From: Limnohabitans sp. 2KL-27
GTDB taxonomy: Bacteria; Pseudomonadota; Gammaproteobacteria; Burkholderiales; Burkholderiaceae_C
Direction of reading: 5' to 3'
Assembly (NCBI RefSeq): GCF_001269345.1
Contig: NZ_CXOP01000001.1
Coordinates: 1-64,000, forward strand
DNA: 64,000 bases
Shown: positions 17,134 to 25,867 of the stretch, in pieces
Position numbering within the stretch: position 1 is the first letter of the stretch
Layout of the letters: each line of letters begins with the position of its first letter
The notes under the pieces: generated by a model
The model's input: only the letters and a program-made list of their open reading frames with translations
What the model was told of the DNA's origin: nothing
Database searches by the model: none
Translations under genes and position numbers: made by a program

Positions 17134-18261
17134 ATGTCTGATTTAAGTCTTCAACTGCAGCAGGCCGCAAGCCAACTACCAGTTTCCACTTATTTCGATG
17201 AAGCGCTGTTCCAGCGCGAATTGAACACGCTCTTTCGGCAAGGCCCCCGTTATGTGGGCCATCAGCTGGCCGTGCCCGAGCCGGGCGACTATTACGCCCT
17301 GCCCCACGAGGCAGAAGGACGCGCCCTGGTGCGCAACGCCCAAGGCGGTGTCGAACTTGTCTCGAACGTCTGCCGCCACCGCCAGGCCGTGATGCTGAAC
17401 GGCCGGGGCAACTTGCAGACCCAGCAAAAGGGCAGTGCAGGCGGCAACATTGTGTGCCCGCTGCACCGCTGGACCTACTCGCCCAGCGGCCAGTTGTTGG
17501 GCGCACCCCACTTTGCGCACGACCCCTGCCTGAACCTGAACAACTACCCGCTGCAGGCGTGGAACGGCCTCTTGTTCGAAGACAACGGCCGAGACATCGC
17601 TGCCGACCTGGCGGGCATGGGCCCCAGAGCGCAGCTCAGTTTTGAGGGCTATGCGCTCGACCGGGTCGAGTTGCACGAATGCCACTACAACTGGAAGACC
17701 TTCATCGAGGTCTATCTCGAGGACTACCATGTCGGCCCCTTCCACCCGGGGCTGGGCCAGTTCGTCACCTGCGACGACCTGAACTGGGAGTTCAAGGAAC
17801 ATTACTCGGTGCAGACCGTGGGTGTGTCGGGCGGCTTTGGCAAGCCCGGCTCGGACACCTACAAAAAATGGCACGAGGTGCTGCTCAAATACCGCAACGG
17901 CCAACTGCCCGAGCGCGGCGCGATCTGGCTGACGTACTACCCGCACATCATGGTCGAGTGGTACCCGCATGTGCTGACCGTGTCGACCCTGCACCCGATC
18001 AGCCCGAACAAGACGCTCAACATGGTGGAGTTTTACTACCCCGAAGAGATCGTCGCCTTTGAGCGCGAGTTCGTCGAAGCCCAGCAAGCGGCTTACATGG
18101 AAACCTGCATCGAGGACGACGAGATTGCCGAGCGCATGGACGCGGGCCGCAAGGCCCTGCTGGCGCGTGGCGACAACGAGGTCGGTCCTTACCAAAGCCC
18201 CATGGAAGACGGGATGCAGCACTTTCATGAGTGGTACCGCCAGCAGATGAACACCCTCTGA
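17134..18261 (+). CDS. Rieske non-heme iron oxygenase, alpha subunit
   Basis: A 375-residue ring-hydroxylating-type oxygenase. The Rieske [2Fe-2S] ligands are CRHRQ near residue 80 and CPLHRW near residue 107. The mononuclear iron site shows the family pattern in NWKTFIEVYLEDYHVGPFHPG near residues 190-210, where two His and a downstream Asp bind Fe. It oxygenates an aromatic or other organic substrate that cannot be named from sequence. No ferredoxin, reductase or beta subunit lies nearby, so it must use electron carriers encoded elsewhere. The EamA transporter gene follows after 11 bp and sseA after that, likely one operon. Confidence 0.9.
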   Translation: MSDLSLQLQQAASQLPVSTYFDEALFQRELNTLFRQGPRYVGHQLAVPEPGDYYALPHEAEGRALVRNAQGGVELVSNVCRHRQAVMLNGRGNLQTQQKGSAGGNIVCPLHRWTYSPSGQLLGAPHFAHDPCLNLNNYPLQAWNGLLFEDNGRDIAADLAGMGPRAQLSFEGYALDRVELHECHYNWKTFIEVYLEDYHVGPFHPGLGQFVTCDDLNWEFKEHYSVQTVGVSGGFGKPGSDTYKKWHEVLLKYRNGQLPERGAIWLTYYPHIMVEWYPHVLTVSTLHPISPNKTLNMVEFYYPEEIVAFEREFVEAQQAAYMETCIEDDEIAERMDAGRKALLARGDNEVGPYQSPMEDGMQHFHEWYRQQMNTL

Positions 18262-18272
18262 AGTCAGCCCGG

Positions 18273-19160
18273 ATGCAAGCCTCTTGGATGATTCTGGCGT
18301 CGCTGTTTTTTTCCATGATGGGTGTGTGCATCAAATATGCATCGGCCCACTTTCACACTTTTGAGCTGGTTTTTTTCCGCGGCCTGATCGGCGTGGTGTT
18401 CATGGCCACCCTCTGCAAGGTTCAGGGCGTTTCTTTGCGGACCCCCATACCCATGATGCATGTCTGGCGCTCGGTGGTGGGCGTGACATCACTGGCCGCA
18501 TGGTTTTACGCCATTGGCCACCTGCCACTGGCCACCGCCATGACGCTCAACTACATGAGTGGCGTCTGGGTGGCGGTGTTTTTGGTGGGCGGCACGCTGG
18601 TCATGGGCAGGCTGCAGGATGCGACTCAGCAAGGCCCCATCGTGCTGACGGTGATCGCCGGTTTTGGCGGTGTCATCTTGCTGCTGCGCCCCACCATCGA
18701 ACAGGACCAGTTGTTTGCCGGCATCGTTGGACTGCTCTCGGGCCTGATCGCCGCATTGGCTTACCTGCAGGTGGCCGCTTTGGGTCGATTGAACGAACCC
18801 GAAGCCCGCACCGTGTTTTATTTTTCGGTCGGCACCACCGTGGTCGGAGCCTTGCTGATGGGGCTCACCGGCATGAGCGCCTGGGTGTGGCCCACCATGC
18901 TGTGGCTGCTGCCGGTGGGTGTGCTGGCGGCACTGGGCCAACTGTGCATGACCAAAGCTTACAGCCGCGGCTCCACACTGGTGGTGGCCAATTTGCAATA
19001 TTCGGGCATCGTTTTTGGCGCCTTGTTTGGTCTGATGCTGTTTGGTGAACACATTGCCCTGATGGGCTGGCTGGGCATGGCCCTCATCATGGCCAGCGGC
19101 ATCGCATCCACCATCTTGCGCAGCCGAACCCTGCCCCGCGCCCCTGCCGAAGACCACTGA
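18273..19160 (+). CDS. EamA/DMT-family membrane transporter
   Basis: A 295-residue protein with about ten hydrophobic helices in two EamA halves; it begins MQASWMILASLFFSMMGVCIKYASA. DMT-family members usually export metabolites or amino acids; the substrate is unknown. A longer frame that overlaps the Rieske gene is rejected because the helix pattern starts at the chosen ATG. It is the middle gene of Rieske-eamA-sseA. Confidence 0.85.
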   Translation: MQASWMILASLFFSMMGVCIKYASAHFHTFELVFFRGLIGVVFMATLCKVQGVSLRTPIPMMHVWRSVVGVTSLAAWFYAIGHLPLATAMTLNYMSGVWVAVFLVGGTLVMGRLQDATQQGPIVLTVIAGFGGVILLLRPTIEQDQLFAGIVGLLSGLIAALAYLQVAALGRLNEPEARTVFYFSVGTTVVGALLMGLTGMSAWVWPTMLWLLPVGVLAALGQLCMTKAYSRGSTLVVANLQYSGIVFGALFGLMLFGEHIALMGWLGMALIMASGIASTILRSRTLPRAPAEDH

Positions 19161-19175
19161 ACGGAGACCATTGCC

Positions 19176-20033
19176 ATGTACCCCTTGCTGATCACCGCCG
19201 CCCAATTGCAAGACCTGCAAGCCCAAGGCCAGCCCTGTGCCGTCTTGGACTGCAGTTTCGACCTGATGAAACCCGAGCTGGCCGATGGCTTTTTTGCCAG
19301 TGAGCGCATCGCCGGTGCCCTGCCTGCACACCTGGACAAGAACCTGAGCGCGCATCAGCCGGGTCAGGCCGTCAATGGCGGGCGACATCCCTTGCCGCAG
19401 CGCGAGATCGTGGCGAAGTGGCTGGGCAGTTTGGGCATTCACAATGGCCTGCAGGTTGTGGTGTACGACCGAAACAAAGGCCATTACTGCGGTCGTTTGT
19501 GGTGGATGCTCAAGTGGTTGGGGCACGAGGCAGTGGCCGTGCTCGACGGCGGTCTGCAGGCCTGGAAAGACGTTGGCGGCGCCATGGCCTCGGGGCCTGC
19601 CCAGCCCGTGTCACCCACCCGCTTCGAGCTGAAAACGCCACTGCGTCAATTGGTGCTGACCGATGCGGTCTCAGCCACTTTGGGCCAGCCCTCCCAAACC
19701 GTGGTCGATGCCCGCGCAGGAGCCCGTTACCGGGGCGAGGTGGAGCCTCTTGACCCGGTGGCAGGCCACATTCCGGGCGCTTTGAACCGCCCTTTCACCG
19801 AGAACTTCACCGAAGACGGCCGCTTCAAAAGCGCGCAGCAGTTGCAAGCGGAATGGACCCAGGTGCTGGCGGGGCGTCCGGCCAGCAGCGTGGTGCACCA
19901 CTGCGGCAGCGGCGTGACCGCCGTGCCCAATCTGATCGCGATGGAGTTGGCGGGTTTCGGGCCCACTGCGCTGTATGCGGGCAGCTGGAGTGAGTGGTGC
20001 CGCACGCCCGGACTGCCCTGCGCCAAAGGCTGA
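19176..20033 (+). CDS. sseA: 3-mercaptopyruvate/thiosulfate sulfurtransferase
   Basis: A 285-residue tandem rhodanese protein. The active-site loop in the second domain is HCGSGVTA near residue 240, with the catalytic Cys; CGSGVT is typical of mercaptopyruvate rather than thiosulfate sulfurtransferases. The first domain has VVVYDRNKGHYCGRLWWML. It transfers sulfur to cyanide or thiol acceptors. It lies 15 bp after the EamA gene, with GGAG before the ATG. Confidence 0.9.
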   Translation: MYPLLITAAQLQDLQAQGQPCAVLDCSFDLMKPELADGFFASERIAGALPAHLDKNLSAHQPGQAVNGGRHPLPQREIVAKWLGSLGIHNGLQVVVYDRNKGHYCGRLWWMLKWLGHEAVAVLDGGLQAWKDVGGAMASGPAQPVSPTRFELKTPLRQLVLTDAVSATLGQPSQTVVDARAGARYRGEVEPLDPVAGHIPGALNRPFTENFTEDGRFKSAQQLQAEWTQVLAGRPASSVVHHCGSGVTAVPNLIAMELAGFGPTALYAGSWSEWCRTPGLPCAKG

Positions 20034-20044
20034 CACCTCTGAAA

Positions 20045-20881
20045 TCAGTGCTGGTGTCCTGCCAGGGCGCTGACCAGCAGCACCATGCCGATGCCCAAGC
20101 CCAGCCAAATGATCTGGGCTGCCGTCTCTCTCGCGGACAAGCGCTTTTGCAATTGGGGGATCAGGTCGGCCAGGGCCACATAGACAAAGCTGCTGCTGGC
20201 CACGACCAGAAAATACGGCAACCAGTCGTGCAGGGCGTCGACCAGGACATAACCCACGGCGCCGCCCAAAGCGGTGATGGCCCCGGCCATCGACACCTTG
20301 AGGATGGCCGCCTGGCGGCTGCTGCTGCCTTGGCGCAACACCGCCAAATCGCCCATGTGGTGAGGGATTTCGTGGGCCAGCACGGCCAGTGCGGCAATCA
20401 CGCCCAAACGCATGTCGGCGATGAAGGCCGAGGCAATCAGGATACCGTCGCCAAAGCAATGCACGCTGTCCCCCGCCAACACGGCCCACTGTCCGCGGGG
20501 TGGCTCGGCTTCAGCATGCAGCTTGTCCGCATGTTCATGGCCCGTGTGGTGTGCATGCCCATGGTCGTGCCCATGGTCGTGCCCATGCGCGTGTCCATGC
20601 CCATGTTCATGCCCGTGGTGCCAAAGTTCGGCCTTGTCGAGCAAGAAGAAAAACAGCAAACCCACCAGCAAAGTCAGGAACAGCTCGTGCGCCCCGGCCT
20701 CGCTCTCGAAGGCCTCGGGCAAGAGGTGCAAAAACGAGGTGGCCATCAAGGCCCCAGCGGCCAGGCTCAGCATGTGCTGGGTGTAGCGGCTCAAGATGCC
20801 GAAACTCAGCCACGCCGCCACCCAAACGCTGCCAATGCCCGCCACCAAAGTGCCCACCAAAATCGCCAATAAAGTCATCAT
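20045..20881 (-). CDS. ZIP-family divalent metal transporter
   Basis: A 278-residue inner membrane protein of the ZIP/ZupT type. It has about eight helices, with the metal-path motifs HCFGDGILIASAF and HEIPHHMGDLAVL in the fourth and fifth helices. A His-rich cytoplasmic loop near residues 85-110 alternates His with Gly, Asp and Ala and probably binds Zn or related ions. The start is one of two adjacent ATG codons (20881 or 20878). It is convergent with sseA, separated by 11 bp. Confidence 0.88.
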   Translation of the reverse strand: MMTLLAILVGTLVAGIGSVWVAAWLSFGILSRYTQHMLSLAAGALMATSFLHLLPEAFESEAGAHELFLTLLVGLLFFFLLDKAELWHHGHEHGHGHAHGHDHGHDHGHAHHTGHEHADKLHAEAEPPRGQWAVLAGDSVHCFGDGILIASAFIADMRLGVIAALAVLAHEIPHHMGDLAVLRQGSSSRQAAILKVSMAGAITALGGAVGYVLVDALHDWLPYFLVVASSSFVYVALADLIPQLQKRLSARETAAQIIWLGLGIGMVLLVSALAGHQH

Positions 20882-20907
20882 GTTTCCCGGGATGCACGGC
20901 ACCCCAT

Positions 20908-20930
20908 CAAAAACCGCCCCGAAGGGCGGT
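20908..20930 (-). terminator. Terminator after the dienelactone hydrolase-like gene
   Basis: ACCGCCC and GGGCGGT with a four-base loop are followed on the minus strand by a T-run (GGTTTTTGATG). It lies about 17 bp beyond the stop of the hydrolase gene and just before the ZIP gene. Confidence 0.75.
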
Positions 20931-20946
20931 CGCTGCATTCAAAAAA

Positions 20947-21843
20947 TCAGGCCACGCCTTGGCGCTTGAGCCAAGCCAGCAAACGCTGCCAGCCGTCTTC
21001 AGCGGGCCCCTTGCGGTAGCTGCTGCGGTAATCGGCATGGAATGCGTGCGGGGCCTCAGGATAAACCACAAACTCGCTCGCTTTGGCCGCTGCGGGCCCT
21101 TGGGCCAGTTCTGCCTTCATCTTATCAACCGTGTCAAGGGGAATGCCCGTGTCGGCAGCGCCGTACAAACCCAGCACCGGGGCCTTGAGGCTGCCCACCA
21201 AGGCCAGCGGGTGCGCTGGCGTTTGCGCTGTGGCATTGCCCACCAGACGGCCATACCAGGCCACACCCGCCTTGAGTTTGGGCTGGTGCGCGGCATACAG
21301 CCAAGTGATGCGCCCGCCCCAGCAAAAGCCGGTGATGGCCAACTTGTCGGGGTTGCCGCCGTTGGCCCCTGCCCAGGCCACGCAGGCGTCCAGGTCACCC
21401 ATGACCTGCGCATCGGGCACTTTGGCGATGATCTCGGATTGCAGCTTGGCGAGTTCGCCGTATTCATTGGGATCGCCCTGGCGCACAAACAGCTCGGGTG
21501 CAATGGCCATGTAACCGGCCTGGGCCAGTCGGCGTGCCACATCGGCGATGTATTCGTGCACCCCAAAAATCTCGGAAATCACCAGCACCACCGGCAAACC
21601 GGTCTTGCCGGCTGGGGCGCAGCGGTAGGCGGGCATCTTGAACCCATTGACATCGATGGTCACTTCGCCCGACACCAGACCCGTAGAAGGGGTTTTGATG
21701 GCCGTTTGCGCCATGATCGGCACGGCAGCAGCGGCATAGCCTACGCCCAAAGCCGCTTTCAAGGCTGTGCGGCGTGTGGCCACGGCGTCCCCCAAGCGGC
21801 CGCCCAGCAAGGCTTGTGTGTCTTCAATCAGGTCGTGGTTCAA
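20947..21843 (-). CDS. Dienelactone hydrolase-family protein with N-terminal signal
   Basis: A 298-residue alpha/beta hydrolase. The nucleophile elbow is GFCWGG near residue 170, with the Cys of dienelactone hydrolases in place of Ser; the catalytic His is in PHAFHADYR. An N-terminal part with ATRRTALKAALGVGYAAAAVPIMAQ looks like a Tat-type signal, which is common in this clade. The gene starts with TTG, since a good GAGGAG sits 6 bp upstream and no in-frame ATG is near. Substrates may be dienelactones or related esters; none of the chlorocatechol genes are nearby. Confidence 0.87.
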   Translation of the reverse strand: MNHDLIEDTQALLGGRLGDAVATRRTALKAALGVGYAAAAVPIMAQTAIKTPSTGLVSGEVTIDVNGFKMPAYRCAPAGKTGLPVVLVISEIFGVHEYIADVARRLAQAGYMAIAPELFVRQGDPNEYGELAKLQSEIIAKVPDAQVMGDLDACVAWAGANGGNPDKLAITGFCWGGRITWLYAAHQPKLKAGVAWYGRLVGNATAQTPAHPLALVGSLKAPVLGLYGAADTGIPLDTVDKMKAELAQGPAAAKASEFVVYPEAPHAFHADYRSSYRKGPAEDGWQRLLAWLKRQGVA

Positions 21844-21933
21844 GGGATGTCTCCTCGGTCATGCTTTAAAAGGGGCTTTATCTTGGCACAGCCACTGAGG
21901 GCTTGCACAAGGGCGGCGATTTAAACTGCCTCC

Positions 21934-22581
21934 ATGTCCCATTCCGCCTTGCCTGTCTTGTATTCGTTTCGCCGTTGCCCCTACGCCATGCGGGCCCGAT
22001 TGGCCTTGCAGGTCAGCGGGGTAGCGCATGAGCACCGTGAGGTGGTGTTGAAGCACAAACCCGCCCACATGCTGGCCCTGTCGCCCCAAGGCACGGTGCC
22101 CGTTTTGTGGCTGCGCGGCGCAGACGGCGATACGGTGCTGGCGCAAAGTCTGGACATCATGCTGTGGGCGCTGCGCGAGCACGACCCGCTGGGCTGGCTG
22201 CCCAACTCGGATGTCGCCATGGCCGATGCCCTGGCGCTGATCACGCACAACGACGGGCCGTTCAAGCACCGGCTCGACCGCTACAAATACCCAAACCGAT
22301 CGGGCTTGGACAGCGGCTTGGCAGACCGGGATGAGGCCGCTGAGTGGTTGCACACGCTGGATGCCAGGCTGGGTGCGCAGCCTTTTTTGGCCGGTGAGCA
22401 CTTTGGCCTGGCCGACGCCGCCTTAGCGCCCTTTGTGCGCCAATACGCCCACACCGATCCGGCCTGGTTTGCAGCGCAGCCTTGGTGCCCCTTGGCCGCT
22501 TGGCTGGGCAAGTTTGAAGCCTCTGCGCTGTTTGATGCCATCATGCAAAAGCACGCCCCCTGGCCAGACAAGCTCGCCTGA
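21934..22581 (+). CDS. Glutathione S-transferase family protein
   Basis: A 215-residue protein with a thioredoxin-fold N-terminus (PVLYSFRRCPYAMRARLALQVSG), where the CPYAMRAR part marks the omega/YfcG-like classes with an active Cys, followed by an all-helical C-terminal domain (FLAGEHFGLADAALAPFVRQYA). Likely acts in thiol transfer or detoxification. It stands alone, divergent from the dienelactone hydrolase gene and convergent with polA. Confidence 0.88.
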   Translation: MSHSALPVLYSFRRCPYAMRARLALQVSGVAHEHREVVLKHKPAHMLALSPQGTVPVLWLRGADGDTVLAQSLDIMLWALREHDPLGWLPNSDVAMADALALITHNDGPFKHRLDRYKYPNRSGLDSGLADRDEAAEWLHTLDARLGAQPFLAGEHFGLADAALAPFVRQYAHTDPAWFAAQPWCPLAAWLGKFEASALFDAIMQKHAPWPDKLA

Positions 22582-22644
22582 GTACCCCACGCAGACTACC
22601 CTGATGGCTACCCGGTCTGGCCGCTTGTGACCCATCAGGGCGGG

Positions 22645-25485
22645 TCAGTGGGCTTGTTCCCAATTCGGCCCAAAGCCCACTTCGGCCAAGAGCGGCACCT
22701 TCAGATCGGCCACACCGGCCATGATGCGCGGCACCTCGGTGCGCACCCAATCTACCTCTGACTCGGGCACCTCGAACACCAGTTCGTCGTGCACCTGCAT
22801 GATGACCTTGGTGGCCTTGCCTTGCTCGTCCAGCGCCTTTTGCACCGCGACCATGCTCAGCTTGATCAGATCGGCCGCCGTGCCCTGCATGGGCGCGTTG
22901 ATGGCCGCACGCTCGGCCCCGGCGCGGCGCGGGCCGTTGGGGCTGTTGATCTCGGGCAGCATCAGGCGACGGCCAAACACCGTCTCCACATAGCCCAGCG
23001 CCTTGGCTTGCTCACGCGTGGCATCCATGTAGTGCTTGACGCCCGCAAAGCGCTCAAAGTAGCGGGTGATGTAGTTTTTGGCGGCGGTGTTGTCGATGCC
23101 CAGCGCCTTGGCCAGACCAAAGGCGCTCATGCCGTAGATCAGCCCGAAGTTGATGGTCTTGGCGTAGCGGCGCTGCTCGCTGCTGACCGTGTCGGGCGTC
23201 CCACCAAACACCTCGGCCGCGGTGGCCTTGTGCACGTCCAGCCCTTCGTGAAAGGCCTTGAGCAAGGCCGCGTCGTCGCTCAGGTGCGCCATGATGCGCA
23301 GCTCGATCTGGCTGTAGTCGGCACTCGCAATCACGCAGCCGGCGGGGGCCACAAAGGCCTCACGCACCTTGCGGCCTTCGGCCGTGCGCACCGGGATGTT
23401 TTGCAGGTTTGGCTCGTTGCTCGACAAACGGCCCGTCACCGCCACCGCTTGGGCGTAATGCGTGTGCACCCGACCCGTGCGCGGCAAGGCCATTTGCGCC
23501 AGCTTGTCGGTGTAGGTGCCCTTGAGTTTGGACAGACTGCGGTGCTCCAGGATGCGGGCGGGCAGCGGGTAGTCCTCGGCCAGTTTCTCCAGCACCTCCT
23601 CGTCGGTGCTTCGGGCACCGGTGGCGGTCTTTTTGATGACGGGCAGACCCAACTTGTCAAAGAAAATCTCGCCCAGCTGCTTGGGGCTGGCCAGGTTGAA
23701 AGGCTGCCCGGCGATCTCGTAGGCCTCGGTTTCAAGCTGAACGATGCGCTCGCCCAGCGCCTGGCTTTGTGCGGCCAGCGTGGGCGCGTCGATCAGCACC
23801 CCATTGCGCTCGATGCGGTAAAGCGCTTCGCTGGTCTGGATCTCCAGGTCGTACACGTACTTCAGTCCCGCATGGGCCTCGATTTGCGGCCACAGCGCCA
23901 GGTGCACATCCAGGCACTGGTCCGAGTCTTCGCACGAATAATGGGCTGCTTTGTCCACCTCCACCTGCGCAAACGGGATCTGGTGCACGCCCTTGCCGCA
24001 CAGGTCTTCGTAGCTCACGCCCCGGCGACCCACATGCCGCTCGGCCAGGCTCGACAAGCCATGGGGCTTGTGCACTTCGAGCACATAGCTTTCCAGCATG
24101 GTGTCGTGGGCATAGCCTTGCACCTCGATGCCGTGGTTGGCCAACACATGGCGGTCGTACTTGATGTGCTGGCCCAATTTCAGGCGGGCCGGGTTTTCCA
24201 GCCAGGGCTTGAGTTTGGCCAGCACCTCGGCCAGCGGCAGTTGTTCTGGCGCTCCCGGGCCGTTGTGGGCCAACGGGATGTAGGCCGCCTCACCGGGCGC
24301 GACGCTCAGCGAAATCCCCACGATCTCGGCGCGCATGGCGTCCAAAGAGGTGGTTTCGGTGTCGATGGCCGTGAGCGGCGCTTGCTCGATGCGCGCCAGC
24401 CAAGTGTCGAACATCGCCCAGTCGAGCACCGTGTCGTATTTCAAATCACCCTGTACGGCGCTGGCTGCGCTGTTCAACTCGGGCAAAGCCGCAGTTTCAT
24501 CGGCAAGGGCCTCGCCAAACAAGTCGCCCATGCCCGTGTCCTTGGGTTTGGCGGTTTTGGCCTTGGGGGTGGGCGCTGGCACGGTCCCGCCCAGCGACTG
24601 CACCAGCCCCTTGAAGCCATAGGTCTGGTAAAAATTGAGCAGCTTGTCCTTGTCGGGCGCGTGCAGGTGCAGGCTGGCGAGCGAGGGCAAATCGGGCACC
24701 CAGCCGTTCAGGTCGCAGTCGGTTTTCATGGTCACGAGCGCCCGGCCCTTGGGCAGCCAGTCCACGGCCTGGCGCAGGTTCTCGCCCGCCACGCCTTTGA
24801 TCTCGTGGGCTTTTTCCATCAACTGATCGAGCGAGCCATATTCCAGCAGCCACTTGGCCGCCGTCTTGGGGCCGACCTTGGCCACGCCGGGCACGTTGTC
24901 CACCGGGTCGCCCACCAGCGTCTGGTAGTCGATCATGAGCGAAGGCGGCACGCCAAACTCTTCGGTCACGCCCGCCACATCGCGCACCTTGCCGTTCATG
25001 GTGTCGATGATGGTGATGTGGTCATTGACCAACTGGCTCAAGTCTTTGTCTCCGCTGGAGACGGTGACCTGAATGCCCTGCTGCGCGGCCACATGGGCCA
25101 AGGTGGCGATCACATCGTCGGCCTCCACGCCGGGCACGTCCAGCACAGTCCACCCCATCAGGCGAACCAACTCGTGGATGGGCTCGATCTGCGAGCGCAG
25201 GTCGTCGGGCATGGGGCTGCGATGGGCCTTGTACTCGGGGTACATCTCGTCGCGGAAGGTCGGGCCTTTGGCGTCGAACACGCAGGCGGCATAGACGGCG
25301 GGCACATCTTTGCGCAGCCGCTCCATCATGTTGATCATGCCGCGAATGGCCCCGGTGGCCGGGCTGGTCGGGTCACCCGGCACGGCCCGCAAATCGGGCA
25401 TGGCATGAAAGGCGCGGTACAGGTAGCTGGAGCCATCGACCAGCAGGAGGGTCGGTGGGGAGGTTTCGGGGGTGTTGTCGCTCAT
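22645..25485 (-). CDS. polA: DNA polymerase I
   Basis: A 946-residue, full-length Pol I. The N-terminal 5'-3' exonuclease runs to about residue 300 (LLLVDGSSYLYRAFHAM, VSGDKDLSQLV). The middle 3'-5' exonuclease keeps the Asp/Glu pair in AIDTETTSLDAM, so proofreading should be active. The polymerase domain has DYSQIELR, RRYAKTINFGLIYG and QVHDELVFE. It fills gaps in repair and replaces RNA primers. The start is MSDNTPETSPP; the open frame continues upstream through the 25.5-25.75 kb repeats, but that part is repeat sequence and not family-like. Confidence 0.96.
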   Translation of the reverse strand: MSDNTPETSPPTLLLVDGSSYLYRAFHAMPDLRAVPGDPTSPATGAIRGMINMMERLRKDVPAVYAACVFDAKGPTFRDEMYPEYKAHRSPMPDDLRSQIEPIHELVRLMGWTVLDVPGVEADDVIATLAHVAAQQGIQVTVSSGDKDLSQLVNDHITIIDTMNGKVRDVAGVTEEFGVPPSLMIDYQTLVGDPVDNVPGVAKVGPKTAAKWLLEYGSLDQLMEKAHEIKGVAGENLRQAVDWLPKGRALVTMKTDCDLNGWVPDLPSLASLHLHAPDKDKLLNFYQTYGFKGLVQSLGGTVPAPTPKAKTAKPKDTGMGDLFGEALADETAALPELNSAASAVQGDLKYDTVLDWAMFDTWLARIEQAPLTAIDTETTSLDAMRAEIVGISLSVAPGEAAYIPLAHNGPGAPEQLPLAEVLAKLKPWLENPARLKLGQHIKYDRHVLANHGIEVQGYAHDTMLESYVLEVHKPHGLSSLAERHVGRRGVSYEDLCGKGVHQIPFAQVEVDKAAHYSCEDSDQCLDVHLALWPQIEAHAGLKYVYDLEIQTSEALYRIERNGVLIDAPTLAAQSQALGERIVQLETEAYEIAGQPFNLASPKQLGEIFFDKLGLPVIKKTATGARSTDEEVLEKLAEDYPLPARILEHRSLSKLKGTYTDKLAQMALPRTGRVHTHYAQAVAVTGRLSSNEPNLQNIPVRTAEGRKVREAFVAPAGCVIASADYSQIELRIMAHLSDDAALLKAFHEGLDVHKATAAEVFGGTPDTVSSEQRRYAKTINFGLIYGMSAFGLAKALGIDNTAAKNYITRYFERFAGVKHYMDATREQAKALGYVETVFGRRLMLPEINSPNGPRRAGAERAAINAPMQGTAADLIKLSMVAVQKALDEQGKATKVIMQVHDELVFEVPESEVDWVRTEVPRIMAGVADLKVPLLAEVGFGPNWEQAH

Positions 25486-25560
25486 CCCTCGATTGTGTAC
25501 CGGGTTAAGGGCTTGACCATCAAACGACCCCATGATCGGGTGGCCGGGCCTGCGCCAGGG

Positions 25561-25756
25561 CGATGTGGCAAAGCGAAGCGCTAAGACCACTGCCGAACTT
25601 CCAGATGGTGAGTGGGGGCTGCGCTGAGGCGATGTGGCAAAGCGAAGCGCCTCTGAGCCTCGGCGCAGCCCCCACTCACCATCTCTGCGCGCCCTGGGCA
25701 AACACGCAAAGGGCTGACGGCGCAGGGCCTCAGAGGCGCTTCGCTTTGCCACATCG
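25561..25756. repeat. Nested inverted repeats between polA and thrB
   Basis: A 28-bp unit beginning CGATGTGGCAAAGCGAAGCG occurs at 25630-25657, again as a perfect inverted copy at 25729-25756, and as a shorter direct copy (first 20 bp plus) at 25561-25580. The middle copy is itself the loop of another inverted repeat, with 27-bp arms at 25603-25629 and 25658-25684 (AGATGGTGAGTGGGGGCTGC and its complement) and one mismatch. This fills the only gene-free region over 300 bp (25486-25867). It could form very stable hairpins; no protein or RNA gene is otherwise visible here. Confidence 0.85.
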
Positions 25757-25803
25757 GCCCAGCGCAGTCGGGCCTTTCCGGGTCATTGTTGGGTGTTCGC
25801 CCT

Positions 25804-25809
25804 CTACAA
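25804..25809 (+). promoter_or_regulatory. Candidate -10 element of thrB
   Basis: TACAAT in the context CCTCTACAATCCG, about 60 bp upstream of the thrB start codon. No clear -35 is seen because the upstream bases belong to the repeat flank. Confidence 0.4.
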
Positions 25810-25867
25810 TCCGTATTTTGCTCACCCAAGCCAGTCCCCATCTGGCGCTTTGACGGTTTTCTCCCCC

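Noticed and set aside
20520..20625. Short tandem repeats rich in CATG/GTGC near the ZIP gene
   Set aside because: They are the codons of the protein's His-rich loop, not an independent DNA repeat or CRISPR array.
22599..22640. Inverted repeat CCCTGATGG/CCCATCAGGG between the GST and polA genes
   Set aside because: The loop is 23 bases and no T-run follows on either strand, so it is not called a terminator.
22789..25584. 931-codon plus-strand frame opposite polA
   Set aside because: It mirrors a well-supported polymerase gene and has the same His/Gln/Val-rich shadow composition.
25486..25752. N-terminal extension of polA through the repeat region
   Set aside because: The extension is encoded by inverted repeats, and the family start is at MSDNTPETSPP with the conserved VDGSSYLYRAF soon after.
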